Shown here in pieces: positions 1-11,264 of a stretch of DNA of 64,000 bases. Under the pieces are notes generated by a model that was not told where the DNA came from, searched no databases, and saw only the letters and a list, made by a program, of their open reading frames with translations. The DNA comes from Schistocephalus solidus. Taxonomy: Eukaryota; Platyhelminthes; Cestoda; Diphyllobothriidea; Diphyllobothriidae. How positions within the stretch are numbered: position 1 is the first letter of the stretch; every line of letters begins with the position of its first letter. The stretch spans positions 37,830 to 101,829 of the forward strand of contig WEDG01004607.1 of NCBI GenBank assembly GCA_017591395.1, written 5' to 3'. Position numbers and translations under genes: made by a program.

Positions 1-1060
1 TCCGATCCCATTAGTGTGCGCTCTATCGAACTTCGCTCGTTGTTTGACAGCTGCCTGTCTTGTCTTCTTGGTCCAGGCGTTCATCCCGCGGGGACTGCCC
101 TCCCGCCTCTATCCGTGTGGAGCACACACACAAACGCTTGCGCGCTCGCCGTGACTCAAGCAACCGCGCGATAAAAGCCATCGTATGGATTATAATTCAG
201 ATAAGCACGAGCGGCGACCTGTGCTGCCACATCCATATACTCCATATATGAAAGATAATAAATAAGGTTAATTCTATTAGTGAGAAAACAGTTATACTAC
301 AAAAGAGAACGTGAAATATAACAAAAAACCGGTCAACGGCAAAACCCTACCAACAACTAGAACTATTTTGAAAATGTGGGCGAGGCGAAGGAAATTTAAA
401 CCATTGTTTCAAGTTCGCGACAATGCTGTCGAATAGCCGAAAATCTACGGGCTATGAGGACGAAAATACCCTTCTAAGGATAACTATCAGTGTGTGCAAA
501 GCCAAGCTGGATTACTGAAATGTTGCTTCTGTCAAGATGGGATCCAACACTAACGACAAACGTCATAAAGCCGCCTTGAATTTTATTCACATCGACACCC
601 ATGTATTATCTTGTGCGCCATTATAAGATCACCTCTTTTGCTGCCTGAAACATAGAGCGAGAAGCATAAGACGCTGATGTCTTTCAAGTTAAGACCCGTA
701 TTTGAAACCTTTTACTCTCTTTGTTACATGGCGTTGTCTTTCACCAGAAATATTTGCTAATTTGCGGCCTACGGCCCCCCTGCCACTAAAAAATATTCTA
801 GGTGCGTTCAAATGTAGAAATTATAGACTTTCCTAATGAGTTTTTTGTCCAAAGCTTCAAACTTCCTTTTGTTAGCGTGCATTGACCCCATGGGTTTTTC
901 GCAGACTTGGTATCTTGCAATATTTTGTGATTGCTCTTTAGCTAAATATCGAGATCATTCTGCAAAGATTATAGAGGAAGTTTGAACACTTTCCAGGCAA
1001 AACGTACTCATGTTGTTGCTTTTTTGGTAGTTTTTTTAGACGAAGATAGGGGATGACACA
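1..1060. other. No gene recognised
   Basis: The first 200 bases are GC-rich and the rest is AT-rich. I see no frame with recognisable protein similarity and no repeat shared with the rest of the window. The short open frame at 60-251 has low complexity and no domain. Confidence 0.5.
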
Positions 1061-1064
1061 CTGT

Positions 1065-1440
1065 TGAACATTCAATTACAGGAGCCATCTACGGACTGCA
1101 GTTTCAGTCACCGCAGATTATTTTCAAGGACTTGCTGGTCATTCGGATCCTTAATACCTTGTCAGTGTTATAAGTCTTCGGAAAACATGATCTAACCACA
1201 GTGAATTTCCTGAATGCTGTCATTGCCATAATGAACGAAGAGTAAAGAGCCGAGAACCCAACCTTCGGGAACACCGCTAATCACGTTTACACAGTCGAAT
1301 TTATCATCTCCAATATAGTCCTCTTGTTTTGGACTATCCAGAAATGCCTTCACTCAGTTCAGAAGCTGTCCCTGATACTAATGGCGCTTAATTAATGCAA
1401 AAGGAATGGATTCGCATATCACCAAATATTTCGGAACTCG
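1065..1440 (-). pseudogene. Decayed CR1-like reverse transcriptase fragment
   Basis: Reading the minus strand from about 1440 gives a broken RT palm segment that aligns with the intact RT at 5130-6503. It includes the stretch before motif B (NVISGVPEGWVLGSLLF) and the motif C region. There the expected FADD reads FSED, so the catalytic site is lost. Several in-frame stops and frameshifts interrupt it. It is a short relic of the same CR1-like family that recurs at 5.1, 43.6, 45.7 and 50.6 kb. Identification rests on this internal comparison; boundaries are approximate. Confidence 0.7.
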
Positions 1441-2039
1441 ATGTTAATTACATCTTATTAAATACCCTCTTCTAAGGCACTGGTACAGGTTTCCAGAGAA
1501 GTGGACAGAGTTGAGAGGCAGAAAGTACCTCACCGTTAACCATGCTAATACTTGTGTAAAATTTGTCATTGGAAATTTTCGGAGGCAATTCAGCAACAAC
1601 CCAACAACCTGAACGGCTCTATCCACAAACAACCTGCCTCAAACTGCACGACACCTACGATGACTTCCTCCACCACCAGCCATCAAAAATAAATAACCCG
1701 CCACTTTCGACCCCCCAACAACCCCCCCCCCCCCTGCTACAGAGTACGGGAACTGCATGGTCTGGACATGACGATACCACGCTCGACAATGCAACTTTCA
1801 AGGTCATGTACGCACGGCTATATCACATTTGTTCTAACTGGTCACCCTTCTGCCTATGACATTCTCGATTTGCCATATACTCTGCTGTGTCCCCTAAGAC
1901 ACCTGACTTGTGCTGTTTACCGTTCTCAGTACACGTATTGTCTACAACCAGCCTTATGTGTTTGCCACATAACACGTGCCGCAAACCCACCCTGATAACC
2001 TAGCCGAACACGGCAAAACCAACACTTATCTCATTCTCA

Positions 2040-3240
2040 TCACTGTTGAGTACATGTTCAGCGTCCAGTTAACCCCTACTCTCACTACCACCACCCTACC
2101 ACCAGAAACGGGGACTCGATCCCAACCTGTCCTAATTGTGATCGCACAGTTATCTCACACACCGGTTTAGTCGGTCACTTACCGATCCATTACACTTCAA
2201 CCGGAGCATTGGTGCCCGAAGCCGCGACATAAATTTGCCTCACCCAACTCCACTGTCCACACTGCACATGGACACTCAGTCAACGTATGGGCCTGTTCAG
2301 TCATATGAGAGCGGAATTCACCATAATATCGACACACCAAACACAAACTGCATACCCAAAACTCTCTTATCTCTAGCGCTAACAACTCACCATCCATCAG
2401 CCCGACCTCTGCTAGTAGGTTCACCACCTCAACCAACTCTTCACCCCCAAATTATTCTGCCCTCATTTCCACCGCACATTCATATAACGTATCGGCCTGA
2501 TTGGTTAATTGTGATTCCATCGCACAGAGACTGACGAGCCAGCATCAGCAGTACCATCGCACCAAAATCAACTGTCAGCACTGTCCATGCAGATTCATTC
2601 ATCAGGTGGACCAAGAAGGCCGCATGCGCCTCCATGAAAACCTGCCGTAGAACACCACCGACTATACCACACCTCTGATCTTCTTCTCACCAACACTTTA
2701 ATCATACATGGCCTCTCCCATCACTGCATGACGCATGCCCACATAATACCCCTCTCAATTATGTGGGAGTGCGCTCCTTCACCTTGTGGATCCTCAGTTA
2801 CGTGCTCGATCCAAGCCTGAGACTATCATAGTGCTAAACGCTGTGGCTTGGCAGATTGCTAACTGACTGGATAACTCGGGCCACACAGTTAGCCTTGTGC
2901 ATGTTGGTGTATAGTGGCCGACTAGCAGACTGAGAGTCAGGCTTCAATGACTTCTCCTTAATGTTGCATTTATGACACTAAAATCCGTGAGATCCGAGAT
3001 ACGGCGGCTCCCACCACGCCAGTCACCTGCGCCCTCTCCCGCCCCCGGTCCTCTTGGCTTTATGAGGACAGCGGGCGCAGGTGGGTAGGAGAAGACAGGG
3101 GGTAGATGCAGCGATAGTCTAATACCACTACAATCTAATTCCCATACAAGCCACCGTCCCTGTGCAACCTTACTTTGGGACACACGAAGGACCTCGCCGG
3201 GGTCGATTATCAAACTGTCATAGTAATGGTACTGTGAGAC
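2040..3240 (+). pseudogene. Decayed C2H2 zinc-finger end and 3' UTR of EN-RT-ZF element
   Basis: Plus-strand relic of the 3' part of the element described at 24740-29456. At about 2115-2215 a complete C2H2 finger is readable (CPNC, then 12 residues, then HLPIH), followed by the GALVPE linker. A second finger (LHCPHC, about 2250) has lost its last histidine, and a third (about 2575-2645) has lost one histidine. From about 2880 to 3240 the DNA matches the antisense of 24760-25110 and the sense of 23050-23490, so it is the 3' untranslated part. Order and strand (fingers, then UTR) match the larger copy. 1445-2040 is probably more of the same body, but too decayed to assign. Confidence 0.75.
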
Positions 3241-3249
3241 TACTGGTGT

Positions 3250-3855
3250 GGCTAAAAATTGTGCCCATCCGGATAACGGAACGAGAATGTCCCGTAACGT
3301 AATCAGTGGGAGCCCCTTGACCACTGCTAATTTTATCTTTCTTCCGGATCCTCAGAATTTGCAAGGCGGCCGGAATAATGTTTATTGGTTGAAAGTCGTC
3401 AAATTATGTAGAACGATTGTGAACATGGAAGACCCCGTATGAAATTCCTTCCATGCATTCGTAAAAATCTCACGTTCGAAAGGATTTCAAACAAATTGCA
3501 CAAGGTTGTCAAGTTTTAAGTAATGTTTTTGGTCAAGATTTAATTGATACTGTCAACGGGTTTCTTGGCATCTGCGATGGACTGAGTGCGTTCGAAGGAA
3601 GGCACATTTAGTTTTCCTGTTGGCTCTCATTGTTCAGGACACAGTTTCATGATATTAAGCGAGTAGTTTTGGCAAAGTTCGGCTGACCATTTTTCTTTGG
3701 ATGGCCTATAGGCTTGCTTTGAAATACGGCAAATCAATGGCAGAGTGGAAATGTCATTTTGCAGATGGAAACGAAGGGCTAGGCTTCACTGAGTATAGTA
3801 AACGGATAGAGGAAGTAAAACGTCATCAGTAACATGAATTATTAAACAGAATAGA
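3250..3855. other. No gene recognised
   Basis: AT-rich spacer between the zinc-finger element relic and the SINE-like block. Nothing recognisable on either strand. Confidence 0.5.
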
Positions 3856-3859
3856 ATAT

Positions 3860-3985
3860 GCAAACCTCCTACGTAAATAGAGCACGGGGACTCCTTGAAT
3901 ACGAGAAGGATGTTAATATTCATTTTAGCAATAGAGCAAATGGACGCGACAATTAGCGAAACCTGCTGAAACTCACGTTTTTGCC
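3860..3985 (-). repeat. Dispersed repeat, shared with 14915-15010
   Basis: A roughly 75-base core around position 3930 (TTAATATTCATTTTAGCAAT) resembles 14960-15000 (TGATATTCATTTTATCAATA) with flanking similarity on both sides. It lies directly downstream (minus strand) of the SINE-like unit at 4060-4243 and may be its body or tail. By eye the similarity is only moderate. Confidence 0.45.
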
Positions 3986-4059
3986 GTTTATTTGTTTTAC
4001 CACCACGAACTATTAACTCAGAACGCGAAATATGAAAGGTGAGAATAAGGGCGAGTGAA

Positions 4060-4243
4060 AGGACTGACATCAGAATGAAAGCACCGATAAATACAAGGGC
4101 AACTGGAATGGACATACCTGACTTAGCAGCCATAATCAGCCAGCCATAGCCAACCTCAGGTGTTACTAAACCTGAGGCTCGAACTCGTGACCTGTTCGTA
4201 AGTAGTCCAAAGTTCTAGCCAAGTGATCTAACAGGTGCCCTAG
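4060..4243 (-). repeat. tRNA-derived SINE-like repeat
   Basis: On the minus strand a tRNA-like head runs from about 4243 to 4166. It has an A-box-like segment (TTAGATCACTTGGCTAGAAC) and a good B box (ACGAGTTCGAGCCTC). It continues into a body (GGTTGGCTATGGCTGGCTGA) that recurs at 8222-8330 and 18300-18480. An internal Pol III promoter plus a shared non-tRNA body is the standard SINE layout. The 116-codon ORF that begins here (AAKSGMSIPV...) is read through the repeat and is not considered a gene. Confidence 0.65.
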
Positions 4244-4304
4244 AGGTATTGCTTAAAGGATGGCAAAATGGATATGACGCCATGTGACAGAAAACGTTAC
4301 CCTA

Positions 4305-4530
4305 ATACCAACCCTAATCTTGACCCTTAACCTTAAATTTTAACCTACCTCTACCCTTAAACCCCACCCTAACCCTAAACCCAATCCTAACCTTAACTTT
4401 AACCCTCATCCTAACCCTCACCCCAACCTGATAATAACCCTCTACCCTGACCCAACCCTAACTTTCAATTCTAACTCTAAGTGCTAATCTTAAATTAAAT
4501 TTCCGAATACTAACCCTAGCTGCTATGCCA
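4305..4530 (-). repeat. Interstitial telomere-like block
   Basis: About 220 bases of degenerate CCCTAA-type repeats on the plus strand (TTAGGG on the minus strand), for example ACCCTAACCCTAAACCC near 4367. Units vary in length, which suggests an old interstitial block rather than an active chromosome end. TTAGGG is the usual flatworm telomere unit. A similar block sits at 16541-16615. Confidence 0.7.
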
Positions 4531-5114
4531 ACTCCTGGCGCCCTACCAAGGATAAACCCTAGCATAACAATCCTGTTTGAATGAAATAAGCGTATGTCTT
4601 AGTAATAAATCGGGGCTCACCTATTCAATAATTAATTATCTTCTTACGCTGATAAAATTGAGATCTAAGCAGATTCAAATATTCGTAAATTTGATCTGTG
4701 CAAAAATGTACACCCGAACTAAAGTAGACATAAGCCCGCTTGTGTGACATAAGGTGAGATAGTAAGTCTTCCGAAAGAGTTGATTGAAATTCGAAGACGG
4801 AAATACATTTTTGGATAAAATGCCATCAACTCTAATGCCTTATGTAGAAAAAAGTGTGTAATGCTCACACCACCCAAATGAGCAGGCTGTCTCATTATAA
4901 TTGATGTGGTCCCTTAGCTCTGCTGGCAAGGGAATTTTAGAACATGCACTGCGCATACGTTCCAAATCAAAGGTCTCTTGTTCCACCACCCATCTCTTTT
5001 TTGTAATAGATGGAAAAAGTTGAGCCAGTAACCACCAGTTCTTTATTCCTAAGAATGAAGAAAAATTTCAAATTAACTGTCACGTAAGCACGCGATGGGC
5101 AGATATAATAAGTT
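4531..5114. other. No gene recognised
   Basis: AT-rich spacer between the telomere-like block and the truncated LINE. Nothing recognisable. Confidence 0.5.
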
Positions 5115-5129
5115 ACGCGAACAGGGGAA

Positions 5130-6503
5130 TTGCCTTTGCAGTGGAAGACGGCCAACATCGTACCGTTATATAAGGGAGGTAGCAAGATGTCTACAAACAG
5201 CTTTCGGCCCATAAGCTTGACTTGCCTTTCCTGCAAAATGATGGAGGTCCTTGTGAAGCAGGCCATACTAAGATTTTGCAATGAAAGTGACATCATACAA
5301 AATTTTCAACATGGCTTTCGGCGAGGGCGCTCCTGCCTTTCAAATTTACTGACTTCAATTGAGGCCTGGACAAGTGCTTTAGAAGAGGGCTTCGAAGTGG
5401 ATGTAGTGTACATCGATTTCCGCAAAGCCTTTGACAGCGTGCCCCATCAACGCCTTTTACACAAACTGAGCGTTCTTGGCATCAAGGGAAAAATTTTGGA
5501 CTGGATCAGGTCATTTTTAGTCGGTCAAAAACAACGCGTTTGCATCGGGGAGGATAAATCGGACTGGGTTGACGTAGTTAGTGGTGTTCCTCAAGGCTCC
5601 GTTCTCGGTCCTCTACTCTTCATTCTCTATGTAAATGACAGCCTTCAAGAACTGGACTGTGGTAAAATCATGTTCGCCGATGACGTTAAACTCTGGCAGG
5701 TCATTAAGCGCCCAAGCGACCGATATGCTCTGCAAAATAATCTTTTCAAACTGCAGACGTGGTCTGAGAGATGGCTGCTGGATTTCAATGTGCAAAAGTG
5801 TGCCGTCCTCCACCTGCATCCAACAAACTACCCTATCCCTCGGAGCAGCAGGACATATCACCTGAAAAATATCCAGATTCCCGTAGCATCTACGCAAAAA
5901 GACCTAGGCATTTGGATACAGAGTAATCTGAAGCCCTCATTACAGTCTGTCAAAGCCGCAAATAAAGCCACTGGAGTGCTGCACGCTATCAAAAGGGCGT
6001 TTCTAGCCTTCGATGAAGATCTCTTTGGCAGAGTGTACGGCACATTTGTTCGACCACACCTAGAGTATGGCATACAGGCGTGGCGGCCATGGCTAGCAAA
6101 GGACACAGCATGTCTGGAGAAAGTGCAGCGTCGGGCAACAAAGCTAGTAAGAGGTCTAAAAAACCACACTTACACAGATAGACTGGCATGCCTAAATTTA
6201 TTCCCTCTGCATTACAGGCAACAAAGAGGGGATCTTATCCTAGTTTACAAGATAATAAACGGTCTTGAGAAAGGATTACGCTTTGAAGACATGTTTCAGT
6301 GGCACCTCTCGCCTCATCTCCGTGGGCACACAATGAAGCTGCGCATGAAAATGTCCAAGCTAAACCTCCGCTCTGAATTCTTCACGCAACGTGTCATACA
6401 ACAGTGGAACAACCTTCCACAGTCAGTCGTGGAGGCAACTTCCCTTCAAATGTACAAACAACGCTTGGATAATTACATGCGTCCCTCTCCTCTCCAAGTC
6501 TGA
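5130..6503 (+). CDS. Reverse transcriptase of CR1-like LINE (N-terminally truncated)
   Basis: A 457-codon open frame with no internal stop. Residues about 1-220 are the RT fingers and palm: NSFRPISLTCLSCK near residue 27, motif A VYIDFRKAFDSVPH near 92-105, motif B GVPQGSVLGPLLF near 152-164, and motif C MFADDVK near 181-187 with both catalytic aspartates. The C-terminal half matches the thumb and tail of the other CR1-like copies (HLEYGIQAWRPW, HLRGHTMKLR). The protein would copy element RNA into DNA at the target, but the endonuclease and ORF1 are missing, so this copy cannot act alone. The true ORF began upstream; the listed start is a non-ATG codon (TTG) inside the truncated domain. Confidence 0.85.
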   Translation: MPLQWKTANIVPLYKGGSKMSTNSFRPISLTCLSCKMMEVLVKQAILRFCNESDIIQNFQHGFRRGRSCLSNLLTSIEAWTSALEEGFEVDVVYIDFRKAFDSVPHQRLLHKLSVLGIKGKILDWIRSFLVGQKQRVCIGEDKSDWVDVVSGVPQGSVLGPLLFILYVNDSLQELDCGKIMFADDVKLWQVIKRPSDRYALQNNLFKLQTWSERWLLDFNVQKCAVLHLHPTNYPIPRSSRTYHLKNIQIPVASTQKDLGIWIQSNLKPSLQSVKAANKATGVLHAIKRAFLAFDEDLFGRVYGTFVRPHLEYGIQAWRPWLAKDTACLEKVQRRATKLVRGLKNHTYTDRLACLNLFPLHYRQQRGDLILVYKIINGLEKGLRFEDMFQWHLSPHLRGHTMKLRMKMSKLNLRSEFFTQRVIQQWNNLPQSVVEATSLQMYKQRLDNYMRPSPLQV

Positions 6504-6604
6504 ACTCTAAAAACCAGACATATATTGTAAAAAACAATGCTACTCTCCTCCCCCAAGTCTGACCTCTAAAAAAACCAGACATATATTGTAAAAAACAATG
6601 CTAC
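6485..6604 (+). repeat. 59-base tandem duplication spanning the RT stop codon
   Basis: Two units with a period near 59 bases, each running from CTCTCCTC through AAGTCTGA to ACAATGCTAC. The RT stop TGA (6501-6503) is inside unit one. The second unit repeats the same TGA in the 3' UTR. Confidence 0.85.
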
Positions 6605-6719
6605 TCACTGTTTGCCAATACTATGTTAGTAGTGGTAAATTTACACGTGCTAAATAGGGTTTTCAAAGGCATTGCCTATTATCCTCACCAAATAAACTGA
6701 AAATAAACTGAAACGCACA

Positions 6720-7979
6720 GTGACCTCTGAGACAAATGTGGCTGAAATATTCAATCGTAGTTCTTCCTCTAAGTACAGTCCTCGAATTCTTGCTGTGGCG
6801 GATGAAAATTAGAACCACTCTACTGGTTATTTTGACCAAGCGGAATTGTTTATCACATGCTCTTGAATGTGAAATAAACTGTCTTCCATCCGTGCTCAGA
6901 TGGATGTATAGGCATAATTTATGTTCCCCAAACTAATTGGGAAACTAAAAAACATCACTTTCACTTCTGACGAAAGAGCAGTCGTTTAAACTTCCTGATC
7001 AAAAGGTATGAGAATTTCCTTGGTTGTTTAATTACTTATTTCCTGGCTATTTTACCGATGGATTCTTCCCTAAGGCATAGATGATCTCGAGCCTCCTTTC
7101 AGTGTTGAAACCGGAATATCTGTCTAACGTAACTGACTATCACAGCGTAAAAACCCGTCTCACACACAACTTCTCTAAAAGACATTACAAATAAAAGCAT
7201 AGTTTTCCGTTGGCTTAATAATGTTTTCTGCTCTATTCAGCGGGGATTTTAACTGAACTACACCGTGCAACCTACTGTTTATCATTTTATCCTCATTTCT
7301 GCTCATACCAACAAACAGAATTCCGCAGTAATTGTTTATTCCGATATTAGTAAACGTTTTATTGAGGTGCGGCACATATTTATTTTAGTAAAACAGGAAG
7401 TTTTTTGTAAATTGTGTGTTCTGCTCAATGTTATTCGGTCATACTTATCCAATTGTAACTAAAAGATAGTGATTGGTCCTTGCCACGCGTTGTCTTACCT
7501 TATTACGAGGTATGTGCTTCAAGGCAATGGGTCGGATCCATCACTCTTCCTACTTTGTGTTACTTACGTTTTATCTGCAATCGGACTTTCTCAGGCGTTA
7601 GTTTACGTTGATGACCTTCAATGTGTTTCTTCGTTTTTTTTTATTTAAAACGGATGCTTGTATTGAAAGGTTAGTTCAGATCTAGCTTGTTTATGAAAAT
7701 GGTGTTCGAGTTTGCGCATATATTACTCTCCATCTTAGTTTCATGTTTTTTGACCCCACTAAACTACCAGCCTCACATTGTTGTGAATTAATCCAATTAT
7801 AGAGTTCGCCAGTATTAAGAACACATCGCTTCATCACTTCAAAGGAAGCCAAAATATGTGGATTCAAATGTCCCGTTATTTCTTCTGAGAAATAAAGCGC
7901 ATGTTTGTCCTTCCCATCCTCGAATACTGCCCTCCTTTCTTTGGTCTAATGAATGTCTGTGAACATAATAAACCGTACA
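6720..7979. other. No gene recognised
   Basis: AT-rich stretch with only short, compositionally random open frames. No repeat shared with the rest of the window was seen. Confidence 0.5.
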
Positions 7980-8039
7980 TTCAGTTCAGTTCAGTCAAGT
8001 TGAGGGAAATTTAGGTGGGCAACTTTAAACACCCTATTC
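7980..8039 (-). mobile_element. CR1-like 3' terminus fragment
   Basis: On the minus strand this reads GAATAGGGTGTTTAAAGTTG, then CCCTCAACTTGACTGAACTG and further CTGAA units. It is the same terminus as at 6652-6713, 44024-44083, 45655-45710 and 52315-52371. Upstream coding sequence is not recognisable, so it is a very short insertion or a decayed relic. Confidence 0.7.
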
Positions 8040-8221
8040 GTTAAAAACAATGAAATTATATCAGAAATCCTGAAGAGGGAAAATCCAAAACTGCAAGCGC
8101 CATGTTAAATGACAGTAGGTACATGCACACAGTTTGAAACGTAAATAAATTTCACATGTAAAGTTTGCTTAAATATTTAAAATAGTATCATATACTTACA
8201 TTGCTAGTTATGAGAAGGGAG

Positions 8222-8330
8222 ACTGAAATGGCCATTTCTGGTTCATTAGCCGTCATCAGCCAGTCATACCTAACTCAAGGTGGTGCGTCACCTCTTAATT
8301 AGAAGTCAAACGCTCCTGTCAGCAAGTGAT
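8222..8330 (-). repeat. SINE-like repeat, second copy
   Basis: The body shared with 4060-4243 and 18300-18400 is clear: on the plus strand CATTTCTGGTTCATTAGCCG, then TCATCAGCCAGTCATACC. A shortened remnant of the tRNA-like head (AGCAAGTGATT near 8321) is retained. Same orientation as the 4.1-kb copy. Confidence 0.6.
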
Positions 8331-10415
8331 TCCTTTCCCAGCCACCACCTCCTATTTTCTTACATTTTTTACGGCCTACGCCAGCCACGAAGTTCTGTTT
8401 GTCAACCTTTTTCGTGAAAGTGGAAAGTGCTTTGCGATGAGTCTCGCAGCACTTCTCGGAAGCATTTCCAGTCCTCGATTACGTTTCTGGAAAATACGGA
8501 TTTCCTCTCACTGCGTGCCGTCAGCTTTCCTTTGATATAATGTTGACGTTTATTGTTAATCAAAGGCTCTTCTGGGCATGCTTAAGCTAGTCCTTTATAA
8601 ACTGAGGGATTCCAACTGGTAAGAATTATTTTTTTTATCAGTTTGTCCAGATGTTCCTCTTGTTTAGGCCCTTGCGCCAGTGAATGGCCTTAAGAACATT
8701 CTTAACTCTTCCTTGACCGCTCCACCATCCCTCTGTTCTGCGTCTTAACGTACCCGTTTTGCCTCTAGATATTTTTTCGATGGAAAATTGTCAACTTGAA
8801 ATTAAGTCAGCATTTAGTTTATCATATTCAAAATAAAATTGTGTACGGATCGTAATTAGGACCATATGAAGTCTTTATACCCTACTCCTCCCCCAGCATT
8901 CAATTTTTGGACTTTAAAGGAGTTCTCCTGAAATATGAGAGTTGTTCTTGCATGTTTCACTTGTCAGTGATCGAAGGCCTGATCCCATTTTAAGACTTAC
9001 GTGTCGTTTGAGCTGTGTCAGTAGGTCCGTCGATTTAAATGTTAACCATGGAGGAAAAATCTGTCAGGAGGAGCCGTCCTAACAGATTCGCTCACACATC
9101 AGCCTAAAAACTCTTCCCTACGCTACACTATCGATCCATGGTGATATCGCGCAAGCTGCCGACAGGTATTGGTGCTCCTCTCAATCATTCGGATACATCG
9201 GAAAGCCAGTCAAGACGCTAATCCCTCAAGGGCACTATCGGATTGTTCCAATTGCAGTCCGACCTTGTAACTAATCGGAAGTTCTTCTTTGCCTGAAAGA
9301 CGCTGGAATAATACGTCAATAGATATATACTCTTCCACCCTTGCTGCTGAGTTCTCTTGGGGTATTCGATCGAAGAGTTGTTGGACGGTGACCATCAAGG
9401 CTTTAGGCAAGATCATAACAAAATCAACAAGCGAGAAAGGTTCCAGTGACGACTATTCACCCCAGTTTTTAGTGCAAGACAGACGAGTTTGTTTTTCAGG
9501 TTTATTAACCATTACCTACATAAAAATGAATAAAAATGTAGTTTTAAAATGCAAAACGAAGGGAATTATCATGAACCGGTTGTGTACAATTAAGAAATAT
9601 AGCAAATTAATCACCATCGTGCTCTGGCGCAACCCAACACCAACATGAAACCGACGCCGAAGTATAAACGCACTCTCACATATAGACGCACTCAAAATAT
9701 AGATGAGTAACCAAACAGTCATGGAAGTGCACTCGGCAACCGCTACGGCCGATGCGAACGTTGGTGGTAATAAACGGATTATGCTCATCGAACGCCGGGG
9801 GAGGTGGAAAATAGGTCTCAGGGATTGGGGCGACCGATGGTTTCTCGGGTACGACCCGGTCAACGTTGATCACGTCCTCCGAGTCAACGCAAAGGATCCT
9901 GCGGATCTTAGGATGGTTGCAGAACGGTGCTTTGTAGGTTATTCTATTGGCTTGCGAGAACGATCACTTCGAACAAAGACGTGAGAATCAATCGATGAAC
10001 CTCTTGGTGAAACCGGCTACAACGTGTGCATCACGTTTCGAAGGATGTAGATAAAGTTTCGAGGATACTCGTCGACACCATGGGAGGTTGGGCTGATAAT
10101 CTCGTCTGACAGGGTGAAATAAGTGCCAAAAACTAGTTCGACCGCGTTAAGACCAACTTCGAACTTCAGTGTTACTCGAGTGCCAAGAAGTTAGACTCCG
10201 ACACCGGACTGGCTAGCCCACACAATGATTGAAATCTAGACTGAAAGGATAATAAAATCGAGTTGAAGGATCGAAAACATTTGCATCGGCAGCGGTGGAC
10301 AGTGAAATTTTTGCAAGCTAGAGACTACTTGTCTCTAAGGCGACGAGCTTGCCATTACTCAGTGGCAAACTCCGCAAGGTTGACTTCTGCGAAGAGCCCA
10401 AGTGTAGAACTGAAA
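8331..10415. other. No gene recognised
   Basis: Includes a 93-codon plus-strand open frame at 9703-9984 with no family resemblance I can name. Composition is mixed, with a slightly GC-richer patch at 9700-10000. Nothing else is supportable. Confidence 0.45.
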
Positions 10416-10419
10416 GGTG

Positions 10420-10780
10420 TATAGAGTATAGTAGCTACTTAATTCCTTGTGCAATCTGTGGGAGTGACATGTGGTGGAAAATTATGAGATGTAGTCAACA
10501 TGATAGATTTCCTTCGGATTACACTTGTATGAGTAGGGATTGAGGAGAAAACGACAACGGCTTGGGGTTTGTGAAAGTGGTAAACTTATAACTCTCGGGG
10601 AAGTATTGCTAATGCTTTACCGTCAAGCGAAAGGCGAGAGGGTTACGATCCAAGGTTTATACCATGCCTCGATCAGCGAGAATTTCTTGGCAAAGAAGGC
10701 CAAGGACACTTGGATAATATTTGTAGAGAACCAAACCAAGAGGTAATTTCAAAGCGCCCAATACTGAGCGAGAGGTGTGC
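10420..10780 (+). pseudogene. Possible Merlin/IS1595-like transposase N-terminal relic
   Basis: Two adjoining plus-strand frames, separated by one TGA at about 10541, read as a zinc-ribbon-like segment (PCAICGSDMWWKI ... DYTCMSRD) followed by RRKRQRLGVCESGKLITLGE. The second frame continues through LLMLYRQAKGERVTI. A CxxC pair, then a basic turn, then a hydrophobic helix with YxxAKG is the order seen in the N-terminus of Merlin/IS1595-family transposases, which are known from schistosomes. The DDE catalytic part is not recognisable downstream, and I see no terminal inverted repeats. A chance match is possible. Confidence 0.3.
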
Positions 10781-11099
10781 AACGATCTCGAAGTGCGTTC
10801 ATAAGATAAACTCGGCAAGGGAAGCCTGGATTTTCACAGAAAAAGTGCCTGCGTTGCGAGCAAAGCCTTGGGATCCTTCAAATTGGGAAGCATGTTGGTG
10901 AGCGGCAGCTTAAAGTCAAAGAATTTCGACGAGAACCGGCGACAAAGTATTTCATTCGATAAACCTTCCACTTACTAGAAACCCGGTGTTAGTAATTACA
11001 ATATTGGAGGGGTAAAAAGGGAAACTAATGAACTGATCGCACAAGCTCCCTAATTATTGTGGCCGAAAATTAAAAGAATTAGAAGAATTGGATCAAAAG

Positions 11100-11195
11100 T
11101 AAAATTAAAAAATAAATTAAATTAAAAAAAATTAAATTAAATTAAATTAAATCAATTAAATTAAATTAAATTAAATAAAAAGAATTAAAATCAAA
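11100..11195. repeat. AT-rich pentanucleotide microsatellite
   Basis: Imperfect (TTAAA)n/(ATTAA)n run of roughly 80 bases with interruptions, embedded in A-rich sequence. Confidence 0.9.
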
Positions 11196-11264
11196 AGAAC
11201 GTTCGCATAGTTAAAAGTTTGGACAGTAGGTTTCATGTTTCATTTGACTCATTTATGAAAAATG

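Larger units (their letters stand above)
5116..6713 (+). mobile_element. 5'-truncated CR1-like LINE with intact RT frame
   Basis: Element copy lacking ORF1 and the endonuclease. It starts inside the RT fingers at about 5115, where an upstream TAA closes the frame. It contains the RT ORF, a duplicated 59-base unit across the stop codon, and a 3' terminus at 6652-6713. The terminus has the family's inverted repeat (AAATAGG ... CCTATTA) and a short tandem tail of AATAAACTGA units. 5' truncation is typical of target-primed reverse transcription. It is the best-preserved member of its family here, so it is probably the most recent insertion. Confidence 0.85.

Noticed and set aside
3786..4133. 115-codon minus-strand ORF resembling a membrane protein
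   Set aside because: It begins inside the SINE-like repeat and continues into another dispersed repeat, with no conserved domain.
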